From positions 42,224,646 through 42,288,645 of the forward strand of contig CM039508.1 of the NCBI GenBank assembly GCA_022432975.1: a stretch of 64,000 nt of DNA, in the 5' to 3' direction. Below the pieces are notes generated by a model, which was not told where the DNA came from, made no database searches, and saw only the letters and a list, made by a program, of their open reading frames with translations. The stretch is from Begonia masoniana (taxonomy: Eukaryota > Streptophyta > Magnoliopsida > Cucurbitales > Begoniaceae). The first letter of the stretch is position 1. Every line of letters starts with the position of its first letter. Made by a program: the position numbers and the translations under genes. Positions 47,614-60,300 of this stretch are shown in pieces.

Positions 47614-48340
47614 TCTCCTTCTCTCTCTGTTTTCGAAATATGTTTCATTCTTTTCCACACAGCATTATCTGGAAATAGAGGAGAAATGACAAAATGTCTT
47701 TGGTTTTTTGTTCTAACCCACACGTGTCATTCCAATCTCGGGTCAACTATGCGAGAATGATAAGAGTCTATAAAGGCCCATATCCAAGATTCTACAGTTA
47801 AGGAGATGCGCAATACTGAATCAGTATTATAAGTGATTCTAATATAAACATTAAGCACTAAGAAAAATATTTATATTCATATAAATTATAGAGTAAATTA
47901 TAAGTTAATCTCTAATCTCATGTGTACAACATATATCTTGAACTTTTATTTTTAACAAATTAGATATCAAATTTTTTATGACGAAAAAATATGTGATTGT
48001 CAAGATTTCTTAAATCTCTCGCAAGCACAACACAACAGGAGATGGTCTAATTATTTTACTCAAGGCCCCAACTTATTTGCTCTCTCACCCCTCAACCCCG
48101 TTGAGTTATAAACTTGATATTGTCGAGATTGGAGGGCGGCATTTCATAGAGGGTCGGACGATGAGTTTCCCACTTAAAATTTTGAATTCCAACAATTATG
48201 ATACATTGCCTAGTTTCTTTTTAATTTAAGGAAATGGCCATTTGATAAATTTATTTTTTTATAAATATAAATATATAATATTAAGTAAAAATACAATTTT
48301 TCTTCCTCCATGGTTCTCTCTCCTCGAGTCCCCAACACCA
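47614..48340. other. Intergenic region
   Basis: AT-rich DNA with no recognisable gene or repeat. Confidence 0.35.
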
Positions 48341-48875
48341 AGGGGTGGTCAAAACCGACCGATGAAAAGGAACCGGACCGAAACCGGTGGATTCGATCCG
48401 GATCGGGTCGATTTCAACATTCAAATAACTGAATATCAATTCCATTTTTGGGAAACCGACTTTTGGGTCTTCATATTCCAATCCAAACTAACCAATAAAT
48501 TTTGAGCTTCGAAAAGCCCACTATAAAGCCCCAGCCAATTAAAAATAACTGAACAAAATAATTTTTTCTATGTTAGTGTGAATAACTTATATTTTGAACG
48601 ACGATGGATTTATTTATATACATCGATTGTTATAAAATAATCAAATTATTTTTCTTAGATATATTAGTAAAAATCAATTTTATAGAAAAAATAAAATTTT
48701 AAAATTTATTATTTTATATTTTGAGTAGAACCGGAACCAAACCAAAAGTTCGGTTCTAGACAGTTTCTACCATGTAAAATTATGGTTCCAATTCTAAAAT
48801 TACTAGAACGCACGTATATTAGTTTGGTTCGGATCTACCATAGCACCGAGCTAAACCGATTCATGAACACTCCTA
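48341..48875. mobile_element. Diverged hAT-like MITE
   Basis: The left end AGGGGTGGTCAAAACCGACC and right end (TAGGAGTGTTCATGAATCGG on the other strand) are typical of the family in this window; GGAACCGGACCGAAACCGG and GGTTCGGATC motifs lie inside. TCGAGGCC follows the right end, while TCGAGTCC occurs 9 bases before the left end, so the target site is ambiguous. Confidence 0.6.
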
Positions 48876-49972
48876 TCGAGGCCACTCTCTTAAAGGTATC
48901 TTTTTCCATGTCATCATCTTCAAATCTGGTCTTCTTCTTTATATATATATATATTAATTTCAATTAAAAGTTTAAAAAAAAAGTGTAATTTTTTTTCAGG
49001 AAAATATGTAATGATAACAAAAAGATCTGGCTGATAAATTCTGGATCATAACCTACAATATATTCTTTAAGTCGTGATGCATTATGGGTCACGAAGATGC
49101 TAGAGTTGCGCCCCTACATTGTGGACTTAATTTCGCAAGACTTTCTCAGTATTTTTGATTTTTGTAATGAATTTTCATTCTTTGTCTATACTTTTTAGTC
49201 AATAAAAGTTCTTTCAAGTAAAATCTTGACTTTCGATTTTCGAAAGCAATAACAGATAAATATAAAGAAACTATTATTTATGTTAAAGTTCAAGTCAGCT
49301 GTGTATTAATATTAAGGTTTCATGTTTTTTTTTTTTTATATATTGATGTTTGAGTCGCAAAAGTCAATTGTACTTTATTTTTTATTACTGAATTGTGCAT
49401 TATTTTTTTATTCGCGTAGCATAGTGAGAAGAGAACAAACTCTAAGAATCCATCCACTTATTACACCATTTTGCATTCATCATCAGCACAGTGTCGATAG
49501 AACATCATTATCCACTCGGGAATAATCATATGAACAAAGTATAGACTTTTTCTTCGTTCTTATTATTATTTTTCACAAATTTTTTTCCGACTTGTCACAA
49601 CAAAAGCAAATAATTTTTTTTTCTCCACCGAGATTTTCTTCATGAATCGCCCCCCGGCCAGTGTTCTTCAAATCTACAGAATAGCTCTTCATTTTGCACT
49701 AGTAATAGGGTATCAACTCTCTCATTTCTTCTAAATTTTACTACACGATCTTTAGCTGATTTGACCATCTTGACTAGAGTCACAGATCGAAACAACTAAT
49801 GAGCAGAAATGTTTGGTGAACCAGAGATGTTGGAGGAACAAGTTTTAAGGATCTAGTTTCTCTCTCCTTTTTAGTAAATGACAGTGGATTACACCTGTCT
49901 TACAGGTAATGTTTAAATCTCACTTCCACGATTTGATTTCCATAAAGCAAACCTTGTTTCTCTAAAATTTGC
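48876..49972. other. Upstream region of the sulfotransferase gene
   Basis: This AT-rich interval would include the sulfotransferase promoter and leader. No TATA box can be chosen with confidence among many T/A runs; a (TA)n tract lies at about 48940-48953. No coding sequence was recognised. Confidence 0.35.
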
Positions 49973-51463
49973 ATGGCTTCTGACCGGACTTCTCCGGTTA
50001 ATCTACCGGAGTATCTCACTCTAGAACCCACCCAAGAATGGAGAGACACGATACCTTCTCTACCCACTCAGAGATCTTGGCTTCATAGAGACATGCATCT
50101 GTACCAAGGATTTTGGTACCATTCCATGTTTATGGACGGAGTTTTAGGGTTTCAAAAATACTTTGAAGCTCAAGATTCCGACGTGCTCCTAGCGTCGTCC
50201 GTGAAATCCGGCACGACATGGATGAAGGCTTTGAGTTTTGCTCTCATGAATCGCCGGCGCTTTTCGAACATTCAAGAACATCCTCTACTGCGAAGCAATC
50301 CTCATTCTCTTGTTCCGACCATGGAGATGGAAGTTTATGGCAAAAAAAATGGTTTTGACATCTCTCTTCTCCAACTTCCCAAACTCTTTTCTACCCACAT
50401 ACCGTTCCTTTCGCTTCCAACTTCTCTGCGAGATTCAAACTGCAAGATTGTTTACATAGGTAATGTAATTTTTGTCAGAGTTCAATATGTAATCTTTTAA
50501 TTTTTATAATTCTAAAACAGTAATTATTACGTAATACTTAGTTAAAATATCGTGAAACATAGCCGAATCCATGAATTCATCTTAAAATATAGTTCCTAAA
50601 TCCCGTCTCTAATCTAGAACTAGTGGTTGTATCTTCTAGATTGGTTTTCCTCATCGAAAACCTAAACAGGAGAATAAGAGAATTTATACATATGCAATAA
50701 CTGTAACTCTGGATATGTAATTTATTAGTCAAAATTTAGTTTGGGTCACTATCAAATATAAGTCTAGACAACCAATATCTATACATTAAAGTCTCGTAAT
50801 TTATTAGAGGTCTAAGGTTAAGGTCCAATAACCTTCGACCACATTTGATCACTTTAATAGTTTAACTTTATAATAATCAATATGCAATAGTTACTAACTT
50901 ATATCCAATATTTTTCACTTCATGTGCATTAAAAAACTACAAATCATTTACTAACAGGCCGGGATCCAAAAGATATTTTCGTTTCTCTCTGGCACTTTAT
51001 GAACAATCTGAGACATGAGAGCATGGAGAAGATCTCACTCCAAGCAGCATTTGACATGTTCTGCAAGGGAGTGAGTGTCTATGGACCAGTGTGGGAGCAT
51101 TTACTGAGTTATTGGAACGAGAGTTTGAAAAGACCTCAAAAAATCCTCTTCTTGAAGTTCGAAGAAATGAAAGAAAACCCTTTAGTTCATACGAGGAGAC
51201 TTGCCGAGTTCTTGGGTGTCCCAATCTCGGACGAAGAACAGAAAAAAGGTGTGCTCGATGATATTCTCAAGCTATGCAGCTTCGAGAATTTGAGTCAATT
51301 AGAGGTGAATAAAATGGGGAAGATCCAGAGAGGGATGCAGAACAATGTCTTTTTCAGGACAGGAAAGGTCGGAGACTGGAAAAATTACCTAACCACCAAG
51401 ATGGCCGACCAAATCGACAAGATAACAGAAGAGAAGTTGAGTGGCACAGGATTAAAACTGTAA
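49973..51463 (+). CDS. Cytosolic sulfotransferase (SOT), two exons
   Basis: Plant SOTs transfer sulfate from PAPS to hydroxyl groups of flavonoids, hormones, glucosinolate precursors and other small molecules. Exons 49973-50459 and 50958-51463 join in frame to 330 residues, the usual length. The 5'-phosphosulfate loop is at 78-84 (KSGTTWMK), the catalytic His is probably H142 in FSTHIPFLSLP, and the 3'-phosphate contacts are Arg164 and Ser172 in GRDPKDIFVSLWH, spanning the exon junction. The C-terminal PAPS loop reads RTGKVGDWKNYLT, where I expect RKG in most relatives. The 498-bp intron cuts inside the PAPS-binding YIGRDP motif; many plant SOT genes are intronless, so this is somewhat unusual. 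No frame lesion. The acceptor substrate cannot be told from the sequence. Confidence 0.93.
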
Positions 51464-53359
51464 GACTATGCTTATCTAAGGTTGAATAATATTAAGTCAA
51501 TCATGTTGACTTTATTTGTCTTGATGTTTGATTGGTGGATGTGACACATTATGTAATAATTGCCATTTTGTTGCAAGAAATCATCGTTGATAATCGATTG
51601 CCATACCCTTTTACTTGTTTGTTTCTGAAACAGTGGTCCAAATCTTGCCCAATTGAGTTGGACAATTTAACCAAATGTCTGCATAATCGTCCATTACAAT
51701 ATCAAATAACTGAACTTATATTCAAGTTAACCTAAAAATAATGAGATTGAGTAAGAAGTTATAAAAACTGTAAATTGAAATGGGTAGAAGAGACCAAGTT
51801 TAAAAGCTATAATACAGATTTGAAGGAAATTGAGAAAATAGTTTTCTCTTGAATTTGAAGTTGATGTATGACATTAGTCACAAACCAAAAGGGGGTCGCG
51901 ATGGAAACGGAGAATGACTCAATCCGTGAAGGGATCAAACCTTCGACTTTTAATAAAATTTATATTCTTGCAACGAAAGTCTTAGAAAAAGTCAAATATG
52001 AAACCTAGACTCAAGGTCTGAAAAACGTTAGGTTAAAATCACTAAATCAAGTCCAACAGTGAACATAAGATGGTATAAGTCTCAATCTATGCCAAACAAA
52101 TAATACCGTGATATAAAAATAATCGTGCTCAATAAAATGAACTAAAGCTGAAGTAGTGTCTCCCGAAGGGAAATAAACTCGATAAAATGAACTAAAACTA
52201 AAAAATATGTTGAGCTCAATTCTGCGTGTGCTAATCCTAGTATCCCTTACTAACACCTGAAATGAAGAGTTAATTGATGTAAGTTGAGTGAATTCAATAG
52301 ATATTATAAGTGCTACGTTCAATGCTTAAAAATAAAATATAAGATACACGCATCAAGAAAATTCATGTATCAAAAACTAGGGATAATAACATTATCTGCA
52401 AAAATAGGTTTTAATGAACTATCAGTAGGACGAAGTAAAAAAACAATCTACCATAATGAGGTAAGTAATAAAAATACTACTAGATCAATGTAAAATCATT
52501 TGTGAAAATGAAGCGACTCATGAACTCTAAACACATTATGTCATAGATATATAAAGAAATGTGATACTAAGTGATCACAACTTAAAACAACAACTTTGAT
52601 CAGATTTAGAGTTTCGCATCTAAGAACACAACACACTCAGTTGTCTTATTACTCTATTTGCAAAACAAACAAACACATTATCCAAAAGTCGAATGTGTAT
52701 ATCAAAACAGTGGCCCTCACTGGGTCGATCAATTTTGGTGCACACAATTGGTAATATCATCAATGATAAATGATACATGCACAATATTAACGTGATATTT
52801 AAAAAATACATATAATAAAAACTAACATGTTGTAATCATAACATGTCATATAAATATGAGATATAACTAAAAATAAGTTTTAGAAAATTATGATATGCAC
52901 AATTGAATATAATAATTAAAATCCCTCACTCGACTCATACCACCACCGTCAAAATCCAAATCTAGTTAATCCAATCCAACTATCACACTTTAGCACCTAT
53001 TGTTGTACTTAAGCTAATATATTTCTAAGACTCTTAAAGCGTATGTTGGAATCCATATCCGGAGTAGGATCCAACTTAGAACATATAAAAATAATCCCTA
53101 CCTAGAAAAGGCCTTGTGGTCGACCAAATCTCTAATCACGATTGACCCCAAGGTCAACAAATTAAGTACTAAATAAAATTAGAAAAGCAGTTTTCGAGAA
53201 AGAATAGAGCAGTTGACTTAAAAATTTCCAAAAATCTTGAGTCAAATAACACGTCGACCGGTCGAGTAAATTAACCTATCAAGTTTTTGTATAAATTTGA
53301 TTTTCTCCAATTTCTCAACACTGATCAGTAGTAAACCCAAGTCAGATATTTATAAGGGA
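51464..53359. other. Intergenic region downstream of the sulfotransferase
   Basis: AT-rich DNA without recognised genes. The open frames present are short and have no family character. Confidence 0.35.
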
Positions 53360-53914
53360 AATTACCAATTCCGACCACAAACTACGCGTGTTTTCTGTTT
53401 CCAACCACGAAATTTTTTTTTAATAATGCAAACCATAACGTATCGAAAACGTGACAAATATGACCACGCCGGATGGACGGACATGTATTGCGTCCGTCCA
53501 GACGTAATATTTGCCGAAACCTGGAAGGACGCAATAAAATAGCGTCCGTCCTCCTTTGTCGTTCAATAAGAAGCTGCCACGTATTCCGTTCGGACTCTGT
53601 ATTTTCACCGTCTGTCCAGGCTAACTTACGAATTTTCCCGGACGGACGCGAAAATATAGCGTCCGTCCGGTGAATCGATTATAAGCGTTTTCCTAGGGCT
53701 CGGATAGAGCTCACAGTGCCGCAAATATCTCTCGACGCTTTGCAAAAATCTCGGATGATTTTCAACGGAAAAACGCATCAGGTAATATCTTACTTCTTTT
53801 GTATTGATTTAGTTTAATTTTTAACGTTAAGAACGCAAAATTCCGAGCCCTAGGTCAAAATCGGGAATTTTAGATTAACCAGACAGACTCTATTTGAGTC
53901 CGTCCGTCCTGTGG
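53360..53914. mobile_element. Unclassified repeat fragment with CGTCCGTCC motifs, cut by the gypsy element
   Basis: The segment contains GCGTCCGTCC at 53490, 53543 and 53660, GTCCGTCCGTCC at about 53898, and the opposite orientation GGACGGAC at 53475 and 53640. It is more GC-rich than its surroundings and is interrupted at 53915 by the LTR of the gypsy element. It looks like part of a transposon or a regulatory repeat cluster, but no ends were found. Confidence 0.4.
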
Positions 53915-54760
53915 TGTAACGCCCCGAGTTTTCTGAACCCGATTCGCTACTCAAGATACTGAAGCGAACTATAAGATTTTTGAGAAAATTCTAAAACTTC
54001 ACTCAATGGACAAAATTTGACATTTTACAAGGTATACATTGAAAATTTGCAGCGAAAAAATCATTTGAGCAGAACAGAGTTGAGCAAAACTATGAAACAA
54101 CGTTTGAATAATCAACTATAATTTTAAGAAATAATTCAGCCAAAAGAAATGAAGGCTTAAGCGTGAAATACTTAAAGTTTGTAAAAAGTCAAACGCATCT
54201 TCCGCTGAACAAAGTCAGCGGTAGAGGCAGAAACAAAAACAGAAGGCTTCTACCGCCAAACAGTGCCAGCGGTAGAAGTAGGGACAAAAGACTCAGCGGT
54301 GGAAGCAGAGACAGAATCGACACGTCGACTTCACACGTCTTCTACTCACATCTGCCAACGATGCGTCGGCTGCACACATCTACCGATCACAAAACGACAA
54401 AATCGACTGCATAATTCTTCTGTTTAAAACGATAGAATTACTATCTACTTTTTCCATTCACAAAACAACAAATCTACTGCCTACATCATCCGATTACAAT
54501 ACGACAAATCTACTACCTACATCATCCGATTACAAAACGACAAAGCTACTAAAGACATATACCGAAGACATCTACCGATGACTTCTACTGAAGACATCTT
54601 CCGATGACTTCTACTGAAGACATCTTCCGATGACGTTAGTCGGATGACGTTAGTCGGATGATTCAATCCTCCAACATCTACCGGTGGACAAAACACCCAA
54701 CATCCATCGGTGGACTTCACTCACCGATTGTTTAACTTGCAAATTTCACTCAAAACATTC

Positions 54761-56238
54761 AAAACAACCTGACCCTAAGTAACTTCTGAAATCCAACAAA
54801 TAATCATTTGAAACCAACATTTGTATCCTTATCCAATAAAATCCTAAATTAACAATTTGTAACAAAACCAATTCAGAATTTCCATAACAGGAAAAACTCT
54901 AGTATTCTAAATCCTTCAGCTATTTCTATCATCAAAATCCTCTGCACTCCTTAACAGAACATCAGAAAATTAGACTCCACATACAAACAGTAGTTAAAAA
55001 CCTGACTTCTACTGAAGACATCTTCCGATGACTTCTACTGAAGACATCTTCCGATGACTTCTACTGAAGACATCTTCCGATGACTTCTACTGAAGACATC
55101 TTCCGATGACTTCTACTGAAGACATCTTCCGATGACTTCTACTGAAGACATCTTCCGATGACTTCTACTGAAGACATCTTCCGATGACTTCTACTGAAGA
55201 CATCTTCCGATGACTTCTACTGAAGACATCTTCCGATGACTTCTACTGAAGACATCTTCCGATGACTTCTACTGAAGACATCTTCCGATGACTTCTACTG
55301 AAGACATCTTCCGATGACTTCTACTGAAGACATCTTCCGATGACTTCTACTGAAGACATCTTCCGATGACTTCTACTGAAGACATCTTCCGATGACTTCT
55401 ACTGAAGACATCTTCCGATGACTTCTACTGAAGACATCTTCCGATGACTTCTACTGAAGACATCTTCCGATGACTTCTACTGAAGACATCTTCCGATGAC
55501 TTCTACTGAAGACATCTTCCGATGACTTCTACTGAAGACATCTTCCGATGACTTCTACTGAAGACATCTTCCGATGACTTCTACTGAAGACATCTTCCGA
55601 TGACTTCTACTGAAGACATCTTCCGATGACTTCTACTGAAGACATCTTCCGATGACTTCTACTGAAGACATCTTCCGATGACTTCTACTGAAGACATCTT
55701 CCGATGACTTCTACTGAAGACATCTTCCGATGACTTCTACTGAAGACATCTTCCGATGACTTCTACTGAAGACATCTTCCGATGACTTCTACTGAAGACA
55801 TCTTCCGATGACTTCTACTGAAGACATCTTCCGATGACTTCTACTGAAGACATCTTCCGATGACTTCTACTGAAGACATCTTCCGATGACTTCTACTGAA
55901 GACATCTTCCGATGACTTCTACTGAAGACATCTTCCGATGACTTCTACTGAAGACATCTTCCGATGACTTCTACTGAAGACATCTTCCGATGACTTCTAC
56001 TGAAAACAACCGACCCTAAGTAACTTCTGAAATCCAACAAATAATCATTTGAAACCAACATTTGTATCCTTATCCAATAAAATCCTAAATTAACAATTTG
56101 TAACAAAACCAATTCAGAATTTCCATAACAGGAAAAACTCTAGTATTCTAAATCCTTCAGCTATTTCTATCATCAAAATCCTCTGCACTCCTTAACAGAA
56201 CATCAGAAAATTAGACTCCACATACAAACAGTAGTTAA
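54761..56238. repeat. 236-bp direct repeats framing the satellite
   Basis: The block from AAAACAACC to CAGTAGTTAAA occurs at 54761-54997 and again at 56003-56238 with one deleted base (CCTGACC versus CCGACC) and otherwise near-identity. The right LTR has the block only once (near 62878-63123), so the second copy arose with the array. Confidence 0.85.
55004..56004. repeat. 26-bp satellite, 38 perfect copies plus a partial
   Basis: The unit GACTTCTACTGAAGACATCT plus TCCGAT repeats without visible change from 55004 to 55991 (988 bp, exactly 38 units), then a 13-base partial unit. Two such units, in the same orientation, already exist at 54568-54619 in the same LTR, and degenerate ones in the right LTR (62695-62770). 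Each unit holds the small inverted repeat GAAGA/TCTTC. Confidence 0.95.
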
Positions 56239-57355
56239 ACCGCCTCATCAGAACACCCAACCGTGGCATAGACGTACGCCTTCAACTTCATCTATTCTTC
56301 AGTGCACTCGGGGAACTCACCTGTTACAGTCTCAGCACCTACATCACAAAACTCGTCTATTAGCCTAATACTAAGTAAGTAAAGCAGTAATGAAATGAAA
56401 TGCTGAAACATAAATTCCTAAACATGCAGTTTCTACTTTCACATCTCAGTTGCATATGCATTCGTTTCTTGTCTGATCCCCCTGTGAAATTGGGAGTTGG
56501 ATCACTTCTCCCAAAGTCATACATCTTCTCTCTTGATTAAGAGGTAGATTAGTTCCCTTAACAACTGTTCAGATCCCCCTGTGAAACTAGGAGTTGGATC
56601 ACTTCTCCCAAAGTCATACATCCTTTCTCTCGATTAAGGGGCGGATTAGTTCCCTTAACAACTGTTACAGTCTGTTCATTCCTTACCATGCCATTTCATG
56701 TAAATTCATTTTCGCATACTTTTAAAATATGATGCATGACATACAAACACATTCAAGCATACATAATCCTACTGTTTTGTGATGTAGGCTCGAAGGCACA
56801 CACATACTCTACTTACCTGGTCTTCTGGAGATTGTCTAGTTGTCAGCTACTTCGGGAGTCTGCTCACCTATAATCGTAAACAGAGCACCGCATTACTAAA
56901 CTTCATTCTAACTATTTAGAAATCTTAGGGAAACTAGCTGGAAGTCCTGTTCGTCGAGTATTCTTGGTTCTTCCCAAAAAGCCGAAACTAACTCTCACTC
57001 ACAGCATTCACGAACACTCCCCTACAATCTCTCTGTTATCTAATCACTAAAACAACAAGTAAAATGAAACAAAACTCACCTAGAATGGAGAAAATCAGAG
57101 AGGAAAATGTCGGAAGGAAGTCTGCTGAGCTAAGCTGAAAATCAAACGAAGGGAAATGGTAATAGGGTGGCGGCTACTGTGCATTAAACGCAGATCCTCT
57201 TCCCTTAAATAGGTTATCCACTTTATATCTCCATTTACCACTATGCCCTCGCCTAGTCACTCATTAGCCTAATCACTAATTTTCCCCAATTTCATCTATA
57301 AAACATTCACTACTAGTTGACAAAATAAGTTTGCTCAATGAAACCGGGTGCTACA

Positions 57356-60300
57356 ATCTACCCTTCTTAAAAGAATTTTGTCCTCAAAATTCAATACCTG
57401 AATAATTCTTGATGTTGGTCCATCATGTCTTGCTGGCGCTCCCAAGTTGTCTCCTCTATGTTCTGGTTATGCCATAAGACTTTCATCAGTGGAACTTCTT
57501 TTGTTTGCACAACACTTTCACAGCAAGGTCTAAGATCCTTACTGGTTTCTCCTCATAAGTAAGGGTAGGATGAATTTCAATGTTCTGCTGTTCCACAACC
57601 TGAGTTGGATCCCGCATACACTTCTTCAACATGAAAACATGCAACACATTATGGATTCCTTCCATAGAGGCTGATAACTGCAGTTGATAGACTGTCTTCC
57701 CAATCCTTTTTAAGATTGAAAATGGTCCAATAAATCTGGGATTTAGCTTGCCTCTCTCACCAATCTCACAACTCCTTTGAATGGTGATACCTTAAGAAAA
57801 ACTTCATCACTTACTTCAAACTCTAATTCTCTGCGTCTTCTGTCGGCATAGCTTTTCTATCGGCTTTGAGCTGTTAAGATCCTCTGTTGGATGAGGGCAA
57901 TCTTTTCCACGGTCTGTTGCATAAAGTCAGGGCCAATCAAACGTGCTTCTCCAACTTCATCCCAATACAAGGGAGATCTGCATTTACGTCCATACAATGC
58001 TTCATACGGTGCCATTCCTATTGTTGCCTGAAAACTGTTATTATAAGAAAACTCCACCACTGATAAATATTTACTCCAATATCCTTGAAAATCTAATATG
58101 CATGCACAGAGCATATCTTCTAAGGTCTGAATAGTTCTCTTGGATTGTCCGTCTGTTTGAGGGTGAAAAGCTGTGCTAAAACTAAGCTGTGTTCCCATAG
58201 CCTTGTGCAAATTCTTCCAAAACTTAGATGTGAATCGAGAATCTCGGTCTGAAACTATGGTACCTGGAACTCCATGTAGCCTAACAATCTCTTTCACATA
58301 CAATTCAGCAAGCTGATCCATCGAATATGTCATCCTCATTGGCAGAAAGTGGGCAGATTTGGTTAATTGATCAACTATCACCCAGATTGCATCATGTCCC
58401 TTTGCTGTTCTAGGCAATCCCACAATAAAGTCCATCGTTATTTGTTCCCATTTTCATTCAGAAACTGGTAAGGGTTGTAATGTTCCTGCAGGCCTCTGAT
58501 GTTCAGCTTTAATCTGCTGGAAAATCAAGCACGATCCTACATACTCCGCCACACTCCTTTTCATACTTGGCCACCAATAATGTTGTCTGAGGTCCTTATA
58601 TATCTTCGTACTTCCAGGGTGGACAGAAAATCTAGAAGAATGTGCTTCAGAAAGAATCTCATCTCGAAGTTCTTTAATGGCAGGAACAAACCACCTATTT
58701 CTAAACTTAAGGATCCCATCATTGGAATAATTGAAATCTGAATTATCAGTAGATTCTATGCTTAATCTGTACTTGTTGCACTCTACATCATTTATCTGAG
58801 CTTCTTTTATTCTTTCAAGAATGGTAGGTCTCAAGGATATGGCAGAAAGCATGGCTGACACACTATGCACTGCTTCTAGATTAAACCTTTGGAATTCAGA
58901 CTCTAAGGCTAATGGTACGTCAAGAATCAAGGCTGAGGCTGAAGTTGTCACTCTACTCAAAGCATCTGCCACAACATTTGCTTTGCCGGGATGATATTTA
59001 ATCTCAAAATCATAATCCTTTACAAATTCTAACCATCGATGTTGCCTCATATTTAATTCCTATGTGTGAAGATATATTTCAGACTTTTATGATCCGAGAA
59101 TATTTCACAAGTTTGTCCATACAAGTAATGCTTCCAAATCTTAAGTGCGAATACCACTGCAGCTAATTCCAAGTCATGTGTAGGGTAATTCTTCTCATGA
59201 GTTTTCAACTGTCTAGAAGTATAGGCTATTACCTTTCCCTCTTGCATCAAGACACAGCCAAGTCCAATGTTGGACGCATCACAGTAAATGCTAAATTTAC
59301 CATTCTCAACAGGAAGTGTTAATATTGGGGCATTGGTCAATTTCTTTTTCAAGGTCTAGAAACTGGATTCACACTCCTCTGTCCAAGCATACTTGATATC
59401 TTTTCTTGTTAACCGAGTGAGGGGTGTTGCAATCTTTAAAAATCCTTCAATAAATTTTCTGTAATATCCTGCTAACCCAAGGGAACTCTGAATATCTGCA
59501 GCACTCTTCAGTCGGGGCCACTCTTTGACTGCTTGAACCTTGGCTGGATCGACAGATATTCCATCACCCGATATCACATGACCAAAAAAGTGAACTCTGT
59601 CCAACCAAAACTCACACTTGAAAAACTTGGCATAAAGTTGGTGCTGTCTAAGTACTCCTAACACCAAACTCAAATGCTTTGCATGATCATCATTTGTACG
59701 TGAGTAGATTAAGATATCATCTATGAACACTATGACGAATTTATCTAAATAGTCGTGGAACACTCTATTCATAATGTCCATGAAGGCTGCCGGTGCATTT
59801 GTCAATCCAAAGGACATAACCAAAAACTCATAATGTCCATACTTTGTGCGAAAGGCATTTTTTGGGATATCTTCAGATTTAACTTTCAATTGATAGTAAC
59901 CTGACCTTAGATCAATTTTAGAGAAGACTCTTGCACCATTAAGTTGGTCGAATAAATTGTCAATCCTTGGCGATGGATACTTGTTCTTGACAGTTAGCTT
60001 ATTTAGTTCCCGATAATCAATGCACATCCGCATCGATCCATCCTTCTTTTTGACAAAAAGGACAAGGTGCACCCCATGGTGAAAAGCTAGGGCGTATGAA
60101 CCCTTTCTCCAATAGATCCTCCAACTGTTTCTTTAATTCTTTAAGTTCTGTTGGTACTAGTCTATATGAATTTTTAGACAGAGGCTCGACACCGATGTAA
60201 ACATCTACAACAAATTCAATTTCTCTATCTGGCAGCATGCCGGGAAGGTCATCCAAAAATACTTCTGGAAAGTCTTGGACGACTAAGACATTTTGAGGAT

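Larger units (their letters stand above)
53915..57355 (-). repeat. 3' LTR of the gypsy element, enlarged by a satellite array
   Basis: This LTR is 3441 bp, from TGTAACGCC to GGTGCTACA. Against the right LTR it has an extra insert of about 1.24 kb made of a 26-bp tandem array (55004-56002) plus a second copy of a 236-bp stretch (54761-54997 repeated at 56003-56238). A 97-bp near-duplicate starting GATCCCCCTGTGAAA lies at 56475 and 56572. Confidence 0.88.

Noticed and set aside
48330..48883. TCGAGTCC/TCGAGGCC as the 8-bp target duplication of the MITE at 48341
   Set aside because: The left octamer is 9 bases away from the recognisable element end, so the match may be accidental.
55004..55991. 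Regular direct repeats considered as a CRISPR-like array
   Set aside because: The 26-bp units are directly adjacent without unique spacers and lie inside a plant LTR, so this is a satellite.
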